The notes beneath the pieces were generated by a model. It worked only from the letters and a program-made list of their open reading frames with translations, did no database searches and was not told the DNA's origin. From Gonocerus acuteangulatus (lineage: Eukaryota > Arthropoda > Insecta > Hemiptera > Coreidae), in the NCBI GenBank assembly GCA_946811695.1, contig OX328123.1:123856896-123920895 (forward strand): a DNA stretch of 64,000 bases, given 5' to 3'. The translations under genes and the position numbers were made by a program. Position 1 is the first letter of the stretch. Every line of letters begins with the position of its first letter. This document shows positions 35,330 through 46,394 of the stretch, one piece after another.

Positions 35330-36008
35330 AATGAAAAAAAAAACTACAACCAATTAAAACGAGAGGTAAACACTTAGAAAAAACCCGTTCAAAAGAACGA
35401 AAATAACAATTTTGAAGTTTTAAGAACTTATTTCTCCGATTGACATCGCCCCATCGAGAATTAATTTAAAATTCTTTTTTCTATAGAATTTAGTAAGCAT
35501 TCGAATGGTCACCTTCCACTACCCACGATTTACTAACCCTGTTTAACTTATTTTAGAAAATATACCAAGGCCTAAAAACTTTTCATGTCTATTAATACAT
35601 TTTTTTTTTTTATTCTAATACTTCCTTACCTCCAAATGCAGCCAAAATTCAAATAGCTTGGAATAGATGAATGTCAATTGCCTGGAACAAGTTTTAACTG
35701 AATCAATCGAATCTGAATGCCCAGACTGAAAACTAGTTGTATCTATTTTTCTCGTCAAAGGTTACAGATATCGCTTAAAAAATGGTCTTGTTTCCTACGT
35801 TAAAAAAAACTATTAAACGATTACCTGCAAGCGTATGATCTCGAAAACGTTAGCGATCTGATTTATGACACCCAAATTTCGCTCTAAACACCATGTTCCC
35901 TTGGACGGATTCTGCTGTTTAAGTTGACCTTTCAAATTAGAGGATTGATTTTTGTAACAAATTTCATCAAACACGGATTTTTGATCCAGTGGAAGAGCGA
36001 ACAGACCA

Positions 36009-36067
<59 letters not shown>

Positions 36068-36133
36068 AATCACCGTTATATTCGTGATCTCATAAGTGGG
36101 TTTCCTTCGTGTGGGAGGAGCCGCGCTAAAATG
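35330..36133 (-). mobile_element. Helentron-like copy with TA core and left end
   Basis: The family core read inward ('tctccgattgacatcgcccc', 'ttgacctttcaaattagag', 'aaatttcatcaaacacgg'), then the TA microsatellite (36010-36062), then the left block ending 'gccgcgctaaaa'. The right-terminal block is missing. Confidence 0.7.
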
Positions 36134-38605
36134 TCAATTTAATAAGGAAATAACAGAGTTTCTAAAATAAATAATTGTAATAAAATGGAATGAAAAGTAT
36201 GGCATGTGGCGAAATATTACATTTTCCAGAATTTGATTGGGCTATTTCCTATATTTTTCTCTTTTTGTCTTATTTTTATAGAAATACTTCGAAGTATTTT
36301 CATTATTGCCCTCAGTTTCCTGGTGTTTTATGCTTCTGGGAAGAGCAAATGTTCCATAGAGTTTCTATTCTCTCTTTTACAATTTATTCCTCGTTGATTT
36401 TAGTCATCCCTGGTTAAGTTGAAATATCAATAGCACACAATTAAATTAATCCGTGTAATGAGAGATAATTTAATCAAATATTATCTATTTGTTATATATT
36501 TTAATTTATGTTTATTCTTTTAAAAATCGAGTGCCATGTCCAATATTTCATACTGATTATTCATTTCCTTCCATTTTTTTGCAGATCGAGCTCTTCATAA
36601 ATCACAATTTTGTTAAAGTCAAAGAATGTTTTCACTATAGATTGTGACATGCCATTAAGAGGGAATCCCCCCCCCCCTCTCCTAAAACTAACGTTGAAAA
36701 ATAGAGGCCAAGATCCAGGCCCTCCCAAAAACAGTTTTCCTATGAATGTTATGATATCATAGTTATAGGCTCTTAATCCTTGTTAAGAGCCTAATAATAC
36801 CCTCTTATATGTGCAATTCCAACTTGCCCAGATATACCGATTTTAGAAATACTAGTGCGATTTGTTGACGTTAACTCTCAATTGAGTTTAATTGAGTTCT
36901 TTAACGAACTATGTGCAACTCTACCTTAACATCATAATAAATTAGCCCAGTTCAAAAAATCTACGAGTTGTTTGATTTGAGCCCGCTAAGACATATCTCA
37001 CTAAGACATCATTGCTCCTGGTATGAGCATTTAAAAACATAGATGTTACTCTATGTACAGCAGCGTTACAAGCTTTTCATGGAACATCATCGAGAACTCT
37101 CATGGAAGCCACCTGTCTTCAGGACAATAAACAAATTGTTCACCAAGAAAACAGGCGTTGGTAATGCTTCTTAAAAATGTATATAAAATTTAAAAAAATG
37201 AAACAGACTTGAACCCTATAAATCTCCTGAAATATGAAGACAGAAAACACGCTATGTGTCTACCTAAGGCGTTCGCTGAATTAAAATGGCATGCAGTAAA
37301 ATTAAGTCCATTTGGCAAGGCACCTGAGAAAAAATGGGATGATCTGTATTGAAATGCCATTGAGGCGAGTTAATTATTTAGAAAACGTATAATTGAATAT
37401 TTTTTATTTATTTTAGAGTTATAATGCTTATTAACTTTCCCTCATATTTGTGAATAGTTGAAATTTTTTTCTGTAATTTCATTCATAAGTGAGGCTTTTT
37501 TAAATATAGTTTAGCACGATTGCTCATCTGGCTTCTTCATTTTACGCTTTCTTATTATTAGTCAGGTATCACCTTTTTCACTGAAAAGCACTATTGAGCA
37601 GCATCCAGCCCAAATGGACACAGGTTATTAACAATAGGTTATGCATTTATGATAGGATAAAGCATCGCTTGAAACTAATCCTACCTGACGGAAATTACAT
37701 CATTGGGTATGTAATAAAATAATTTATTTACTTAGTTTACTTCTACCTTCAGTATGAACTACTACCATCCTGCACATGCGGTTACATCTCTAGTGTATAC
37801 AATCAATATATTCTCGTAGACAAAAATAATTACTGGTGATTCGAAGAGGTTTGCTGCCTCCAGATTTGCTGATCTAGTCGCCTTTAAAACCAAAAGGGGA
37901 TCTGCTTAAATCATTAACTCCGCTCTGAGCTACGAACAAATAATAGCAAGGGAGGAAAAGCGATCGGGGTAACAAATCCATTTATGACAAATACATTACT
38001 TTTTTCTTCGAGAAGTTCGAAAAGAAAATTTTCAACAGGAATATATACGAGAAGTCAGTGCTTGAAGAACCACATCAAAGAATATTGGCTCATTCATTGA
38101 GAAATTAGGCTTTCTGATCCACCTAGCCTTCAGCTCAAACCCAAAGAAAACTCATCGATTCTGTTGTTATTGACCAACATGTGCACGTTTATATTAACGC
38201 ATAGCCTCAACATTTTTAAGGGTTCTCATCTTAAGGTGGTCTGAGTCCTAAGCAAACATTTGCGTAAAATCCTTGGTAATAACTACTATTTTTCTAATTT
38301 GGCATTTCTCATCTAGTAGAGAACATTTCAGAAAAGTTTATGTCTAATAAATGAGAAAAAGTACGAGTAAACTCTTAGTTGACAGTGAAAGTAATAAAGA
38401 AATATATATACCATTATTACATATTGACATATATGGTCAAAACACGCAATTCTCAACAAACTTAAGGCAGGGAAAAAATTTTTACTCTTCCCAAGACCTC
38501 ATCAATTAAATAAAATCTAAATGAAAGCAACAAAACAAATATCTTAAAGACTGATTATCAAGCTGTAATAATTCCTTGTAGTTACAGTTCAATTTATTGG
38601 GAATA
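36134..38605. other. No gene recognised
   Basis: AT-rich unassigned sequence. 36660-36735 carries a C run and a scrap resembling the 20361-21033 foldback. A small hairpin, 'aggctcttaatccttgttaa' into 'gagcct', lies at 36765-36790. 36835-36860 shares 'tttagaaatactagtgcg' with the MITE at 47548-47818. Confidence 0.4.
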
Positions 38606-38606
38606 C

Positions 38607-38773
38607 TTTTTTTTTCCTTTTTTTACGGCGCTTCGACATCTAGGCCATTGGCGCCGACACCCGGGGTGCAGCGAGGAATTATCCCAACGAGCAGGTGGGA
38701 TGAGAAAATTCCTGCCACCGGTGGGGATCGAACCCACCATCTCCCGCTTATGAATCTAAGGCGCGGAGACCCC
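38607..38773 (-). mobile_element. SINE-1 (tRNA-derived), A box deleted
   Basis: On the minus strand: 'ggtctcc', then directly 'gcgccttagattcataagcg', the B box 'ggttcgatccc', the body, the tail 'ggcgccaatggcctagatgt' into 'cgaagcgccgta' and poly-A. Compared with the copy at 54300-54498, about 17 bp covering the A box is missing. Confidence 0.8.
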
Positions 38774-39149
38774 TGTTTTTCTTGTTCTTTCAATTTTAAC
38801 GAAAGTTATATTAGAATGAGTAATAAATATACTAGTCAAAAATGATTTTGTTAAATGGACTAGGTTCAGGTGTTTAGATTAATTGTAATCTGCTGATTCT
38901 AGGAATGAAGTCAGAAATTTTCCATCACCCACCATTTTGTTTAATAATTTGATAATAATTCTTCCCCTCTTAATTAGCTCTGTGGTAAATAAAAACTTAT
39001 TAGGAGTTTAAATTTATATTTCAACAATAATCTTCACAAATAAAACAATATCATTTCTTGGAATCTAATACGTTTATTGGACTCTATAAATCAGATATCC
39101 ATCTTCTTCAAAATATTTAAATTGTAGTTATATCACAGTAGAATGTAAA
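38774..39149. other. No gene recognised
   Basis: AT-rich sequence between the SINE and the old LINE fragment. Confidence 0.5.
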
Positions 39150-39390
39150 TAGGATAAAATTTCATATAAATGATATTTTATTGTCGCAACGTGATGTTGC
39201 CTTTAATATAGCGTGCGTGCAAGAAACACGTCTCAAAAGGGAATTTTGTAGACTTTTAAAACTTTTAATGTAATTCGCTTCACGTGGACAGTATCAGAGA
39301 ACAGATATGGCAGTGATCACTTCCCTATTACAATAGAGACAGTTGACAGAGTTCCACAATCCTATCTCTGCCCTAAATAGAAACTGAAAA
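39150..39390 (+). pseudogene. Old I-like LINE (LINE-B), endonuclease remnant
   Basis: The plus strand reads IACVQETRLKR (39208-39240), matching the 'CLQETHLK' motif of APE-type LINE endonucleases. After an internal deletion it reads VSENRYGSDHFPITIE (about 39297-39340), the catalytic 'GSDH' end of the domain, and then a stretch ending in KLK at 39390. The continuation lies across the Helentron-like insertion at 44040 (ANGKLFQDLADLS...), in the same frame context as ERWKLNEADWLKFENLAQ in the younger LINE. The fragment is dead through stops and deletion. Confidence 0.65.
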
Positions 39391-39784
39391 AAAAGTCCGA
39401 CTAGCAGGAACTGCGTCATCTTAGCGCGGTTACATATCGAAGAGATGGAATAGATTAGCATCACAAATCACAGGAAACTGACAGTAGCCAACTTACACAG
39501 AAGCGGATAATTCTTAATCTGTATAAGTCAATACAATTATGTACTGAAAACGTACTTACTCTTTGACTACTGCTGAAAAGGCTCTATTATATTTTTTTTT
39601 TCTTGGTTTTTAAAGACCACTCAACCACTATTGGGTCATTTGTGCCTCTTGGTCGGTCCATTGGTAGCATCAAACGCAGAGACAGAGCCCGACGGCCAGC
39701 GGGAGGCGGACCTAGCCAAGGTCGAGTAGAGTCCCCGTGCCAGTCCTACCTTAGTGTCCCGCATCTGGTGACTGGCTGCTAGGT

Positions 39785-40555
39785 CTATGATAGAAGGTGT
39801 GCTTGCTGGTGCCAGGGCAACCAAACCTTCACAGACCGCATGTGGGGGGGCTCGTCTTCATATGCCCTACACTCCGTCAGGATATGCTTTACAGTGAGGG
39901 GCACGCCACAAACCTCGCACTCCGGAGGCTCCCCCCTCTCCATGAGATAGCCGTGCGTTAGTCTTATGTTGCCTATCCGTAATCTTGAGAGGATCACTGA
40001 TTCCCTCCTATTATCCCGCTCCGAACTAGCCCACTTACACACTTCATCCTTAATCTCCCTGAGTTTATCTCCCAATTCCATATTAATCCACTCCCTTTGC
40101 CAAATCTTTATTGTTTCAGACTTAACTATAGAATTAATGTCTCTGAGTGGGATACCTAAGAATTTAAAACCGCTTATAGAAGCGTTTTTTGCTAGCTCAT
40201 CCACCACTGTATTTTCTTTAATGTCACAATGACCAGGGATCCAGACGAAATTAATTTTGAACATATTTTTATTCAATTCGTTAATACTGTATAGAATGTC
40301 GGAAATCATACTATCATGGGTGTAAATATTCTGTAAACTAATTATTGATGATAATGAATCAGTACAAATAACGACATTAGAATGGCTAGGTGGAATAATA
40401 TTTAATGTTTTTTTAATTGCTAATAGTTCGGCGGAATAACTAGAACAATGAGGAGAGAGAGAAAACAAGTATTGTCGTCCTTCGCAGAGGGCGGCAGCTC
40501 CCACACCATTAGCACTTTTCGACCCATCTGTATATATGTACGTGGAAGGAGGCAT
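39785..40555 (-). pseudogene. LINE-A RNase H and zinc-knuckle region
   Basis: A 256-codon frame encodes a type I RNase H. The four acidic positions are visible in YTDGSK (about residue 9), SAELLAIKKTL, CTDSLSS and the VVDELAK that follows the WIPGHCDIKEN histidine loop. This enzyme degrades the RNA strand of the RNA-DNA hybrid during target-primed reverse transcription. It is followed by a helical linker and CEVCGVPLTVKHILTEC, a CX2C-HX4C module typical after RNase H in I-clade LINEs. The true start is not the methionine at 40555. The frame continues upstream (a PPYFYSAELNKIKAS-like stretch) and is shifted from the preceding 40569-41363 segment by one base in an A run near 40608-40615. The domain itself looks intact. 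Confidence 0.8.
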
Positions 40556-40568
40556 ACTTGCTTTAATT

Positions 40569-41363
40569 TTATTTAACTCTGCAGAGTAAAAATATGGCGG
40601 AGTTTCTTTTTTTTATATGTTTAGTTAATGTTAGATTAACAAGCGTTGGTATGAGAGTCCAAAGTGGAATTTGAAGTGGCGAAGAGGCTAAAATGTTTTC
40701 ATATTTTAAATTTATTTTTGACAGGAATATTTCAGCTCTAGCGGGGAAGGGTGCTTTATTATAGGCCATGTAATCGTTCTCCCAGTTAGTTTCCAAAATA
40801 ATGTTATTAATAGGATGATGAGGTTGTGACTTTACAGATAGATAATATTTCGTTGTTAGAATTTCTCTCCTGTACTTGAGGGGCAATTCTCCAGCATCCA
40901 CTAGCAGACTTGGGGCTGGACTAGAACGAAGGGACCCCGTGGCTATTGTTATCCCAGAATGGTGTACGGGATCAAGCATTTGAAGAATACGAGGGCTCGC
41001 TGACCCATACGCCATACATCCATAATCCAGCTTAGACCTGATCAGTGACCGGTATAGCATCAACATACTTGTTCGATCACCTCCCCAGTGAGTGTTACTC
41101 AGTAATCTAAGCAGGTTTAGGGATCTATTACAATTATTTTTGAGGCTTTTAATTTGAGGCAACCAAGTGAGATGTTTATCTAAAGTTAAACCTAAATATT
41201 TTATGGAGTCAGCTGTTTCTAAATCTATTCCATCCAAGTTAAGGTATCTTATAGTGTTCGGTGTTCGTTTATTAAAAAGAATACTTTTAGATTTTTGAGC
41301 AGATATTTTGAACCCATGATTTTTCATCCACAGATTGATTTGTTTAGAGCCTCCTGCATACAT
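40569..41363 (-). pseudogene. LINE-A reverse transcriptase thumb/connection region
   Basis: A 264-codon segment continues the reverse transcriptase after its catalytic palm. It contains KSKSILFNKR, then SIKYLGLTLDKHLTWLPQI and SLIRSKLDYGCMAYGSASP, the 'YLG' and 'LDYG' landmarks of the region between RT and RNase H in I- and jockey-like elements. It overlaps the upstream frame by about 40 bases and is offset by one base (near 41345), and ends prematurely 14 bases before the RNase H frame because of a second one-base shift. Both shifts lie in or near A-rich runs, typical of post-insertion decay, so the copy is recently inactivated. Confidence 0.75.
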
Positions 41364-43432
41364 TCATATAGATAATCTATATTTTCACCTACGGAATAAA
41401 TTATTACGTCATCGGCAAATAACATAATTTGTATCTCCCTTGAAATTTCTCCTCTTAAGCCATGCATTGCTAACAAAAATAATTTTGCACTGGAGACGCC
41501 TCCCTGTATCACACCATTTTCCCGACTAAACTCATCAGAGTATTTTGAGCCAATCCTAACCTGAAAAGTCCTTGAATTGAGGAAGTTTTCGAAAACCTTC
41601 AACATATTTCCGTTTATACCACATTCATTCAAAGTATTTAAAACCGATCTTCTCCATACTCTATCGAATGCGCACTCAATATCAATAAAAACTGCTAATA
41701 CTTTATTTTTTTCGCGGAACGCCTTTATGACAGCAGTTTCGATGGCTACGAGATTGTCCCGCGTACTACGACCCTTCCGGAATCCACTCTGCCATTCATC
41801 TATTATACCTTCCTTTTCAAGATACCATTCTAAGCGGTTCATAACTAATTTCTCCAGCAATTTACTAAGTGAACAGGTCAGCGAAATAGGTCTATAGCTA
41901 GTTATTTGGTGGGAAGGTTTATCTTTTTTTGGAACAGGGATAATGATAGCTTTTCTCCACAAGTCTGGAAATAAACCTGATTTGAATATTCCATTAAGAA
42001 TTTTGAGTAAAACTGTTTTATTGTTAGGACTTAAATGTTTGTACATTGAAATGCATATATTGTCGGGTCCTGGAGAAGTGTCTTTTCTAGATTTCAGTGC
42101 TATTTCAAATTCACGGAAGGTGAATGGGATATTAAGGATATTTAGAGGGTTAGAGGAAATATGTAATGGTGTGGCTTCAATAGTATGTTTATATGTTAAG
42201 AATTCTGGGGTATAATTAAAATTGGAAGAATTATTGTGAAAATATTCAGCAAGACAATTTGCCATTTCGAGTGGATCAGTTATTACTTTATTTGTAGTTT
42301 TAATTATAGACGGGATCGAAGAGGATTTATAACCCATTATTTTTCGGACAACATTCCACACATCTTTAGAAGAAGTGTTGATGTTTATATTGGAAACGAA
42401 ATTTTGCCAGGATTTCTTTTTTGCTGCCTTTATAGTGTACCTGGCATGTTTTCTAGCTTCTTCATACTTCTCCAAACTGTCTGAAGAAGGGTTAGGCTTA
42501 AATTTTTTTAGAGCATTTTTTCTTTTTTTCACTGCAGCATCACAATCATTGTTCCACCAGGCAACGCCTACATTTTTTGGGGCTGACTTTGTTTTAGGAA
42601 TGGATTCCGAGGCTGCCTCAAGGATTATATTGTTAATATTTTTAATAATATCATTAATATTCATTGTTAAATCAGTTTCTGTAATTTGTGCTAAATTTTC
42701 AAATTTAAGCCAATCAGCTTCATTTAGTTTCCATCTCTCCAGTTTGGTAGCTAAGGAATGTTTCTGACTACAATTTATTGTTATAGGAAGATGGTCGCTT
42801 CCATAAGAGTCCTCAAGGACCTGCCACGTTAGTCTAGGTGCTATGCTTGGCGCGGCAAGACTTAGTTCTATGGAAGATAAATTCCTAGTACGTGTGCAAA
42901 TGTATGTGGGGGATAAATCGTTTAAAATTATTAAATTGTTTTCATTGATGAATTGTTCAACGATATTTCCTCTATGGTCAGTGTTGGCGTTACTCCACCA
43001 ACTAGAATGGGAATTAAAATCACCAAGAAATAGAACAGGTCCAGAGAGTTGTTTAAAAACATTTCTTAGGTCTTCAATAGTAAATGGTTTTCCTGGGGGA
43101 AGGTAAATATTACATAAGGTAAAGCTAAAAGGCCGAAAAACTTTAATAGCTATAATTTGGAGGTCTGAAACTATTGAAATTGGTAGAACTGGAAAATTTT
43201 CTTGAACAAAAATCCCTACGCCTCCACAGGCTCGGCGACCAAGGGTGAAATCTTTTCTGAAGATTTTATAATTATTTAAATGAAAACTATTAGTGGGTTT
43301 AAGATGAGTTTCCTGTAGGCATATAATAGTAGCATTTGTATCTTTAATTAGACATTGTAAGTCTCCCTTGTGTAGCAAGATTCCGTTTATATTAAACTGA
43401 ACAATAAATGATGAGTTGGAATTTGTGTTCAT
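41324..43432 (-). pseudogene. LINE-A endonuclease and reverse transcriptase
   Basis: A 702-codon frame. Residues 1-221 form an APE-like endonuclease that would nick target DNA: FNING near 13, QETHLK near 40, LGDFNSHSSWW near 136 and YGSDHLPI near 210. The usual Asp in the 'S-IDL' motif is Glu here (SSIELSL, about 186-192), an unusual substitution that could impair cleavage. The reverse transcriptase follows, with SPGPDN, PVPKKDKPSHQITSYRPISL, QSGFRKGRSTRDN, AVFIDIECAFDRVWR (catalytic Asp) and IMLFADDVIIY (catalytic Asp pair) near 669-679. The frame runs out at SICG through a one-base shift, while the protein continues in the next segment. The start is the first methionine, about 185 bases inside the element. 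Function: target-primed reverse transcription of the LINE RNA. Confidence 0.85.
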
Positions 43433-43870
43433 TAGTGGTAAAGAAGTAAAAATGGAATAATTTGTTTGGAACTAATAGTGCTAATAGTATAAAAATTTAT
43501 TAATTTTAATAATAAATTACAATATGATGTGATTTTTATTATACCTAATTGTATTTAATTATTTATTTAAGTTATATTCTTTTTACGATTTCTTGTTTTT
43601 GGAGGCAGGTTGGGATTGCTCTATTATAAACAACCGAAAATTCGTTGTCATTTTAAGTATCTTGTTTTATTAGCAAATTCGTTTTACTGTTATAACCAAC
43701 TGTAAATATGTGCTTCATGGCGAATAAAATTCCATTCTGTCGTGGGTTAAATCTTTCTATAAAATAAGAAATAACGATAACTTCAGTTGGAGGCTATGAG
43801 GAAGGTTATAAGACAGGAGAATTCGTTAAAATCGGACCATTTTTGAGCTTGCTAGAGCGCGAACAGACAA

Positions 43871-43905
<35 letters not shown>

Positions 43906-44039
43906 AATTTGGGCCAATATTTTCGTGATCTATAGGGTCTGAAACGTGAAAGTTTCTAGTCGGCACTTCCGGATTGCGTCATGAGGTCAACCTCATAAGC
44001 GGGTTCTCCCTATGGAGATAGGGAGTAACCGCGCTAAAA

Positions 44040-45070
44040 GCTAATGGGAAGCTTTTTCAGGATCTAGCAGATCTCAGTAAAATAAATATTTATCATCCTG
44101 ATAGCAATACAGTAATAACTAACATCTATAAATGAATTGATAGTAGACTCCGCAAATCCAGCAATACCCAAGACCAAACCTCGTGCTAAGAAGGTTCTTG
44201 TCCCTTGGTGGACTACGGACTGTGAAATAGTCGTCAAGAATAGGAAAAACCCTCCTTCGATTGAAATCAAGACCATGCTGAGATTCTCTTGTGGCTTACA
44301 AGCGTGCCAGGACTCAAGATAGGTATATTATTAAACAAAATAAAATACAATCAAGCTAAGACTTCTTATGAAAAATAAATACCTACAAGTACTCTCCCAT
44401 TCCAAGTCTGAGAAACAATTAAAAATATTGAAGAGAGCAGTTTCCCGAAATCATTAAACAAAATAAACCATGATAATGATAAATTGATAGAACCATACTC
44501 CATTGCAAATATTTTAGGCAATTAATTCAAAATTCTGAATTCTCGATTCACTATTCTGAAGAATTCCTACGTAGTAAAAATATTGAAGAGGTGAAACCTT
44601 TAATCATAAACTCAACAAAGAAATCAACTTCCCTTTTACAACGGGTGAATTCAATTTAGTCTTAAATTCCTGTAAGAAACTGCGCCAGGCATAGATCAAA
44701 TATACACAGGTATACAGGTATGATCAAAAAGTTATCCAAACAAAGTAAAAACCACCACTCGAGGTTTGCCATTGGTATTCCAATTTTTAAAAATAAGAAA
44801 CCAGGTGACAAAGTTACAAGTTGCCGTCCTGTATCTCCCACATCTTCATTCTGCAAACTATAAGAAAAACTTGTGGTTGTAAGTCTTCAATGGTACTTAG
44901 AAACACAAAGTTTAATACATACTTGTAAGAGTGATTTTAGGGAGGACAGAAGTACCACAGATAATTCAGTGGGCCTGGAAAATTTTATTCATAACGCTTT
45001 TAATACTAAAAAATCAAACTACTAGCTAATTTTGTTGACGAGGAAAGCGCATTTTTTCGCAAACGGCATA
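44040..45070 (+). pseudogene. Old I-like LINE (LINE-B), linker and RT remnant
   Basis: This continues LINE-B after the Helentron-like insertion. Collinear pieces with LINE-A are ANGKLFQDLADLS, then AIPKTKPRAKKVLVPWWTTDCEIVVKNRKNP (compare KTKSAPKNVGVAWWNNDC). After decayed sequence come VVVSLQWYLETQSLIHTCKSDFREDRSTTDN (RT 'QSGFR' region) and a degenerate FVDEESAF motif near 45030, equivalent to FIDIECAF. The copy is cut off at 45070 by a second Helentron-like element. Many stops and shifts show that it is far older than LINE-A, yet it clearly belongs to the same LINE group. Confidence 0.7.
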
Positions 45071-45071
45071 T

Positions 45072-45662
45072 TAAAAAGTTCAACTCGCAGGAACTGCGTC
45101 ATCTTAGCGCGGTCCCGTGCATCTATAAGAAATGGAATAGATTAGGCATCACAAATAACAGGAAACTGGCAGAAGCCAACTTATACACAAGCGGATAATT
45201 CTTAATCCTCATTCTTGGGTAAGACTGATTAAGCCAATAAAATTATGTACTGGCAACGTACTCACTATACGACTATTGCTCAGAAGGCACTATTCAAACA
45301 ACCGAAAATTCGTTGTCATTTTAAGTTTCTTGTTTTACTAGCAAATTCATTTTACTTTTAATATCAATTGTAAATATGTGCTTCATGGGAAATAAAGGTC
45401 CATTCTCTCGTGGGTTTATTCTTTCTATAAAGTAAGAAATAATGATAAATTCACTTGTTGCAGTATGAGGAAGGTTATAGCGATAGGAGAATTCAAAACA
45501 AACCTGTGTATACGCCATCATGATTAGCAACCGCCATCTTGATTACCACAGCCACTCCAAAGATATTCTGCTGGTTAACGAACTTGACCTTTCAAATTAG
45601 ACGAACGATTTTTGTAGCAAATTTCATCAAAATCGGACCAATTTTTGAGCTCGCCTCAAAGT

Positions 45663-45742
<80 letters not shown>

Positions 45743-45795
45743 ACTTTGAACCACCTATATTTTCGTCATCTATGGGGTCTGAAAGTGATTTTAAC
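45072..45795 (-). mobile_element. Helentron-like copy interrupting LINE-B
   Basis: Starts with the right end read inward ('caactcgcaggaactgcgtc'), then the core with 'ggttaacgaacttgacctt' and 'catcaaaatcggaccaattt', the TA core (45664-45740) and part of the left block ('ttcgtcatctatggggtctg'). The terminal AGCGCGG end has been lost. Confidence 0.7.
45664..45740. repeat. (TA)n microsatellite
   Basis: TA run of about 77 bp interrupted once by TACATA. Its two outer flanks are 'caaagttg' and 'caactttg', forming a perfect inverted pair around the repeat. Confidence 0.95.
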
Positions 45796-45865
45796 AGTAA
45801 CCGTGATTATTTTAATTAAATAAATTAACTTGGACTCTGTAAAATATGAATACATTTGTTGCAGT

Positions 45866-46150
45866 AATCTAAAAAAATGTCTACTCTTTTGGACGCGACA
45901 TAAACATTACGTAGTGACTCATTCCCAGAAAGTCGAATCTCATTGGGCTTCTGTACAAACCCAGAAACAAGAGAGAATCCGGGACTATGAGCAAGCTGGA
46001 TTCAATCTATGCGAATTTATACGGAGGAGGAGGTTTGAGAAGGAGTGCTTGTTGGAGAGGATTTTGGAGAACATTGGCGATTTTCGTCCAGATATTTAAC
46101 TTGTTTTTATATGATTGTTGATGTTTCAAGAACTGATGTAGCAATAAATT
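45866..46150 (+). other. Candidate terminal exon (unidentified)
   Basis: A frame of about 75 codons with strongly coding-like, GC-richer composition ends at a TAA at 46097-46099. A possible acceptor 'cattcccag' lies at 45921-45929. The peptide is charged and helical (KQERIRDYEQAGFNLCEF, then RRRRFEKECLLERILENIGD). An AATAAA poly(A) signal follows at 46143-46148. No family is recognised. It directly follows a Helentron-like copy, so a transposon-captured gene fragment is an alternative to a resident gene end. Confidence 0.35.
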
Positions 46151-46394
46151 TTTCCACTTCGGCTTATATTAACCCTGGAGTGGGAGCATAAATGACAATA
46201 GCCATCCACACCATTTTGATCTGCTCCTGCGTACATGTTAATGGGTGCGGAGCCAGGAGTCTTCGTGGGAGTAGTGGAGGGGTAACCCTAGACCAAACAG
46301 AAGGTGTTTTCTTTCTGAGTAGAGAGGTGCTGTTTTAGCACTTTCCTCCGAGGGAAAGCAGTTATTGAGGTTGCACTCATGACGGAATTTTTGA

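Larger units (their letters stand above)
39592..43617 (-). mobile_element. Young I-like LINE (LINE-A), EN-RT-RNase H, 4.0 kb
   Basis: The element is bounded by an 11-bp direct repeat GCTCTATTATA (39581-39591 and 43618-43628). The uninterrupted Helentron-like copies carry this site once. On the minus strand it has about 185 bp of 5' leader, an APE endonuclease, a reverse transcriptase, RNase H with a zinc-knuckle-like tail, a short 3' region and an A-rich end. No separate upstream ORF1 is present, so the copy is either 5'-truncated just before ORF2 or belongs to a single-ORF lineage. Two single-base shifts break the reading frame. The domain order fits the I group (I/Nimb-like) of non-LTR retrotransposons. 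Confidence 0.8.
39391..44039 (-). mobile_element. Helentron-like copy carrying a nested LINE
   Basis: The right end begins at 39394 ('gtccgactagcaggaactgc') and the left end stops at 44037 ('gtaaccgcgctaaaa'). About 610 bp of element remains around the LINE inserted at 39592-43617. Compared with the full copy, about 0.75 kb of core is deleted. It includes a TA core (43873-43901) and the left hairpin (gggttctccctatggagata, then gggag). The insertion point lies in an A run of LINE-B with no obvious duplication beyond A residues. Confidence 0.7.

Noticed and set aside
41324..41363. Programmed -1 frameshift joining the two RT frames of LINE-A
   Set aside because: No proper slippery heptamer is present at the overlap, and a second shift near 40608 lies in an A run; simple decay explains both.
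41577..43106. Plus-strand frames of 80-130 codons across the LINE
   Set aside because: They are antisense shadows of the LINE-A endonuclease and RT frame.
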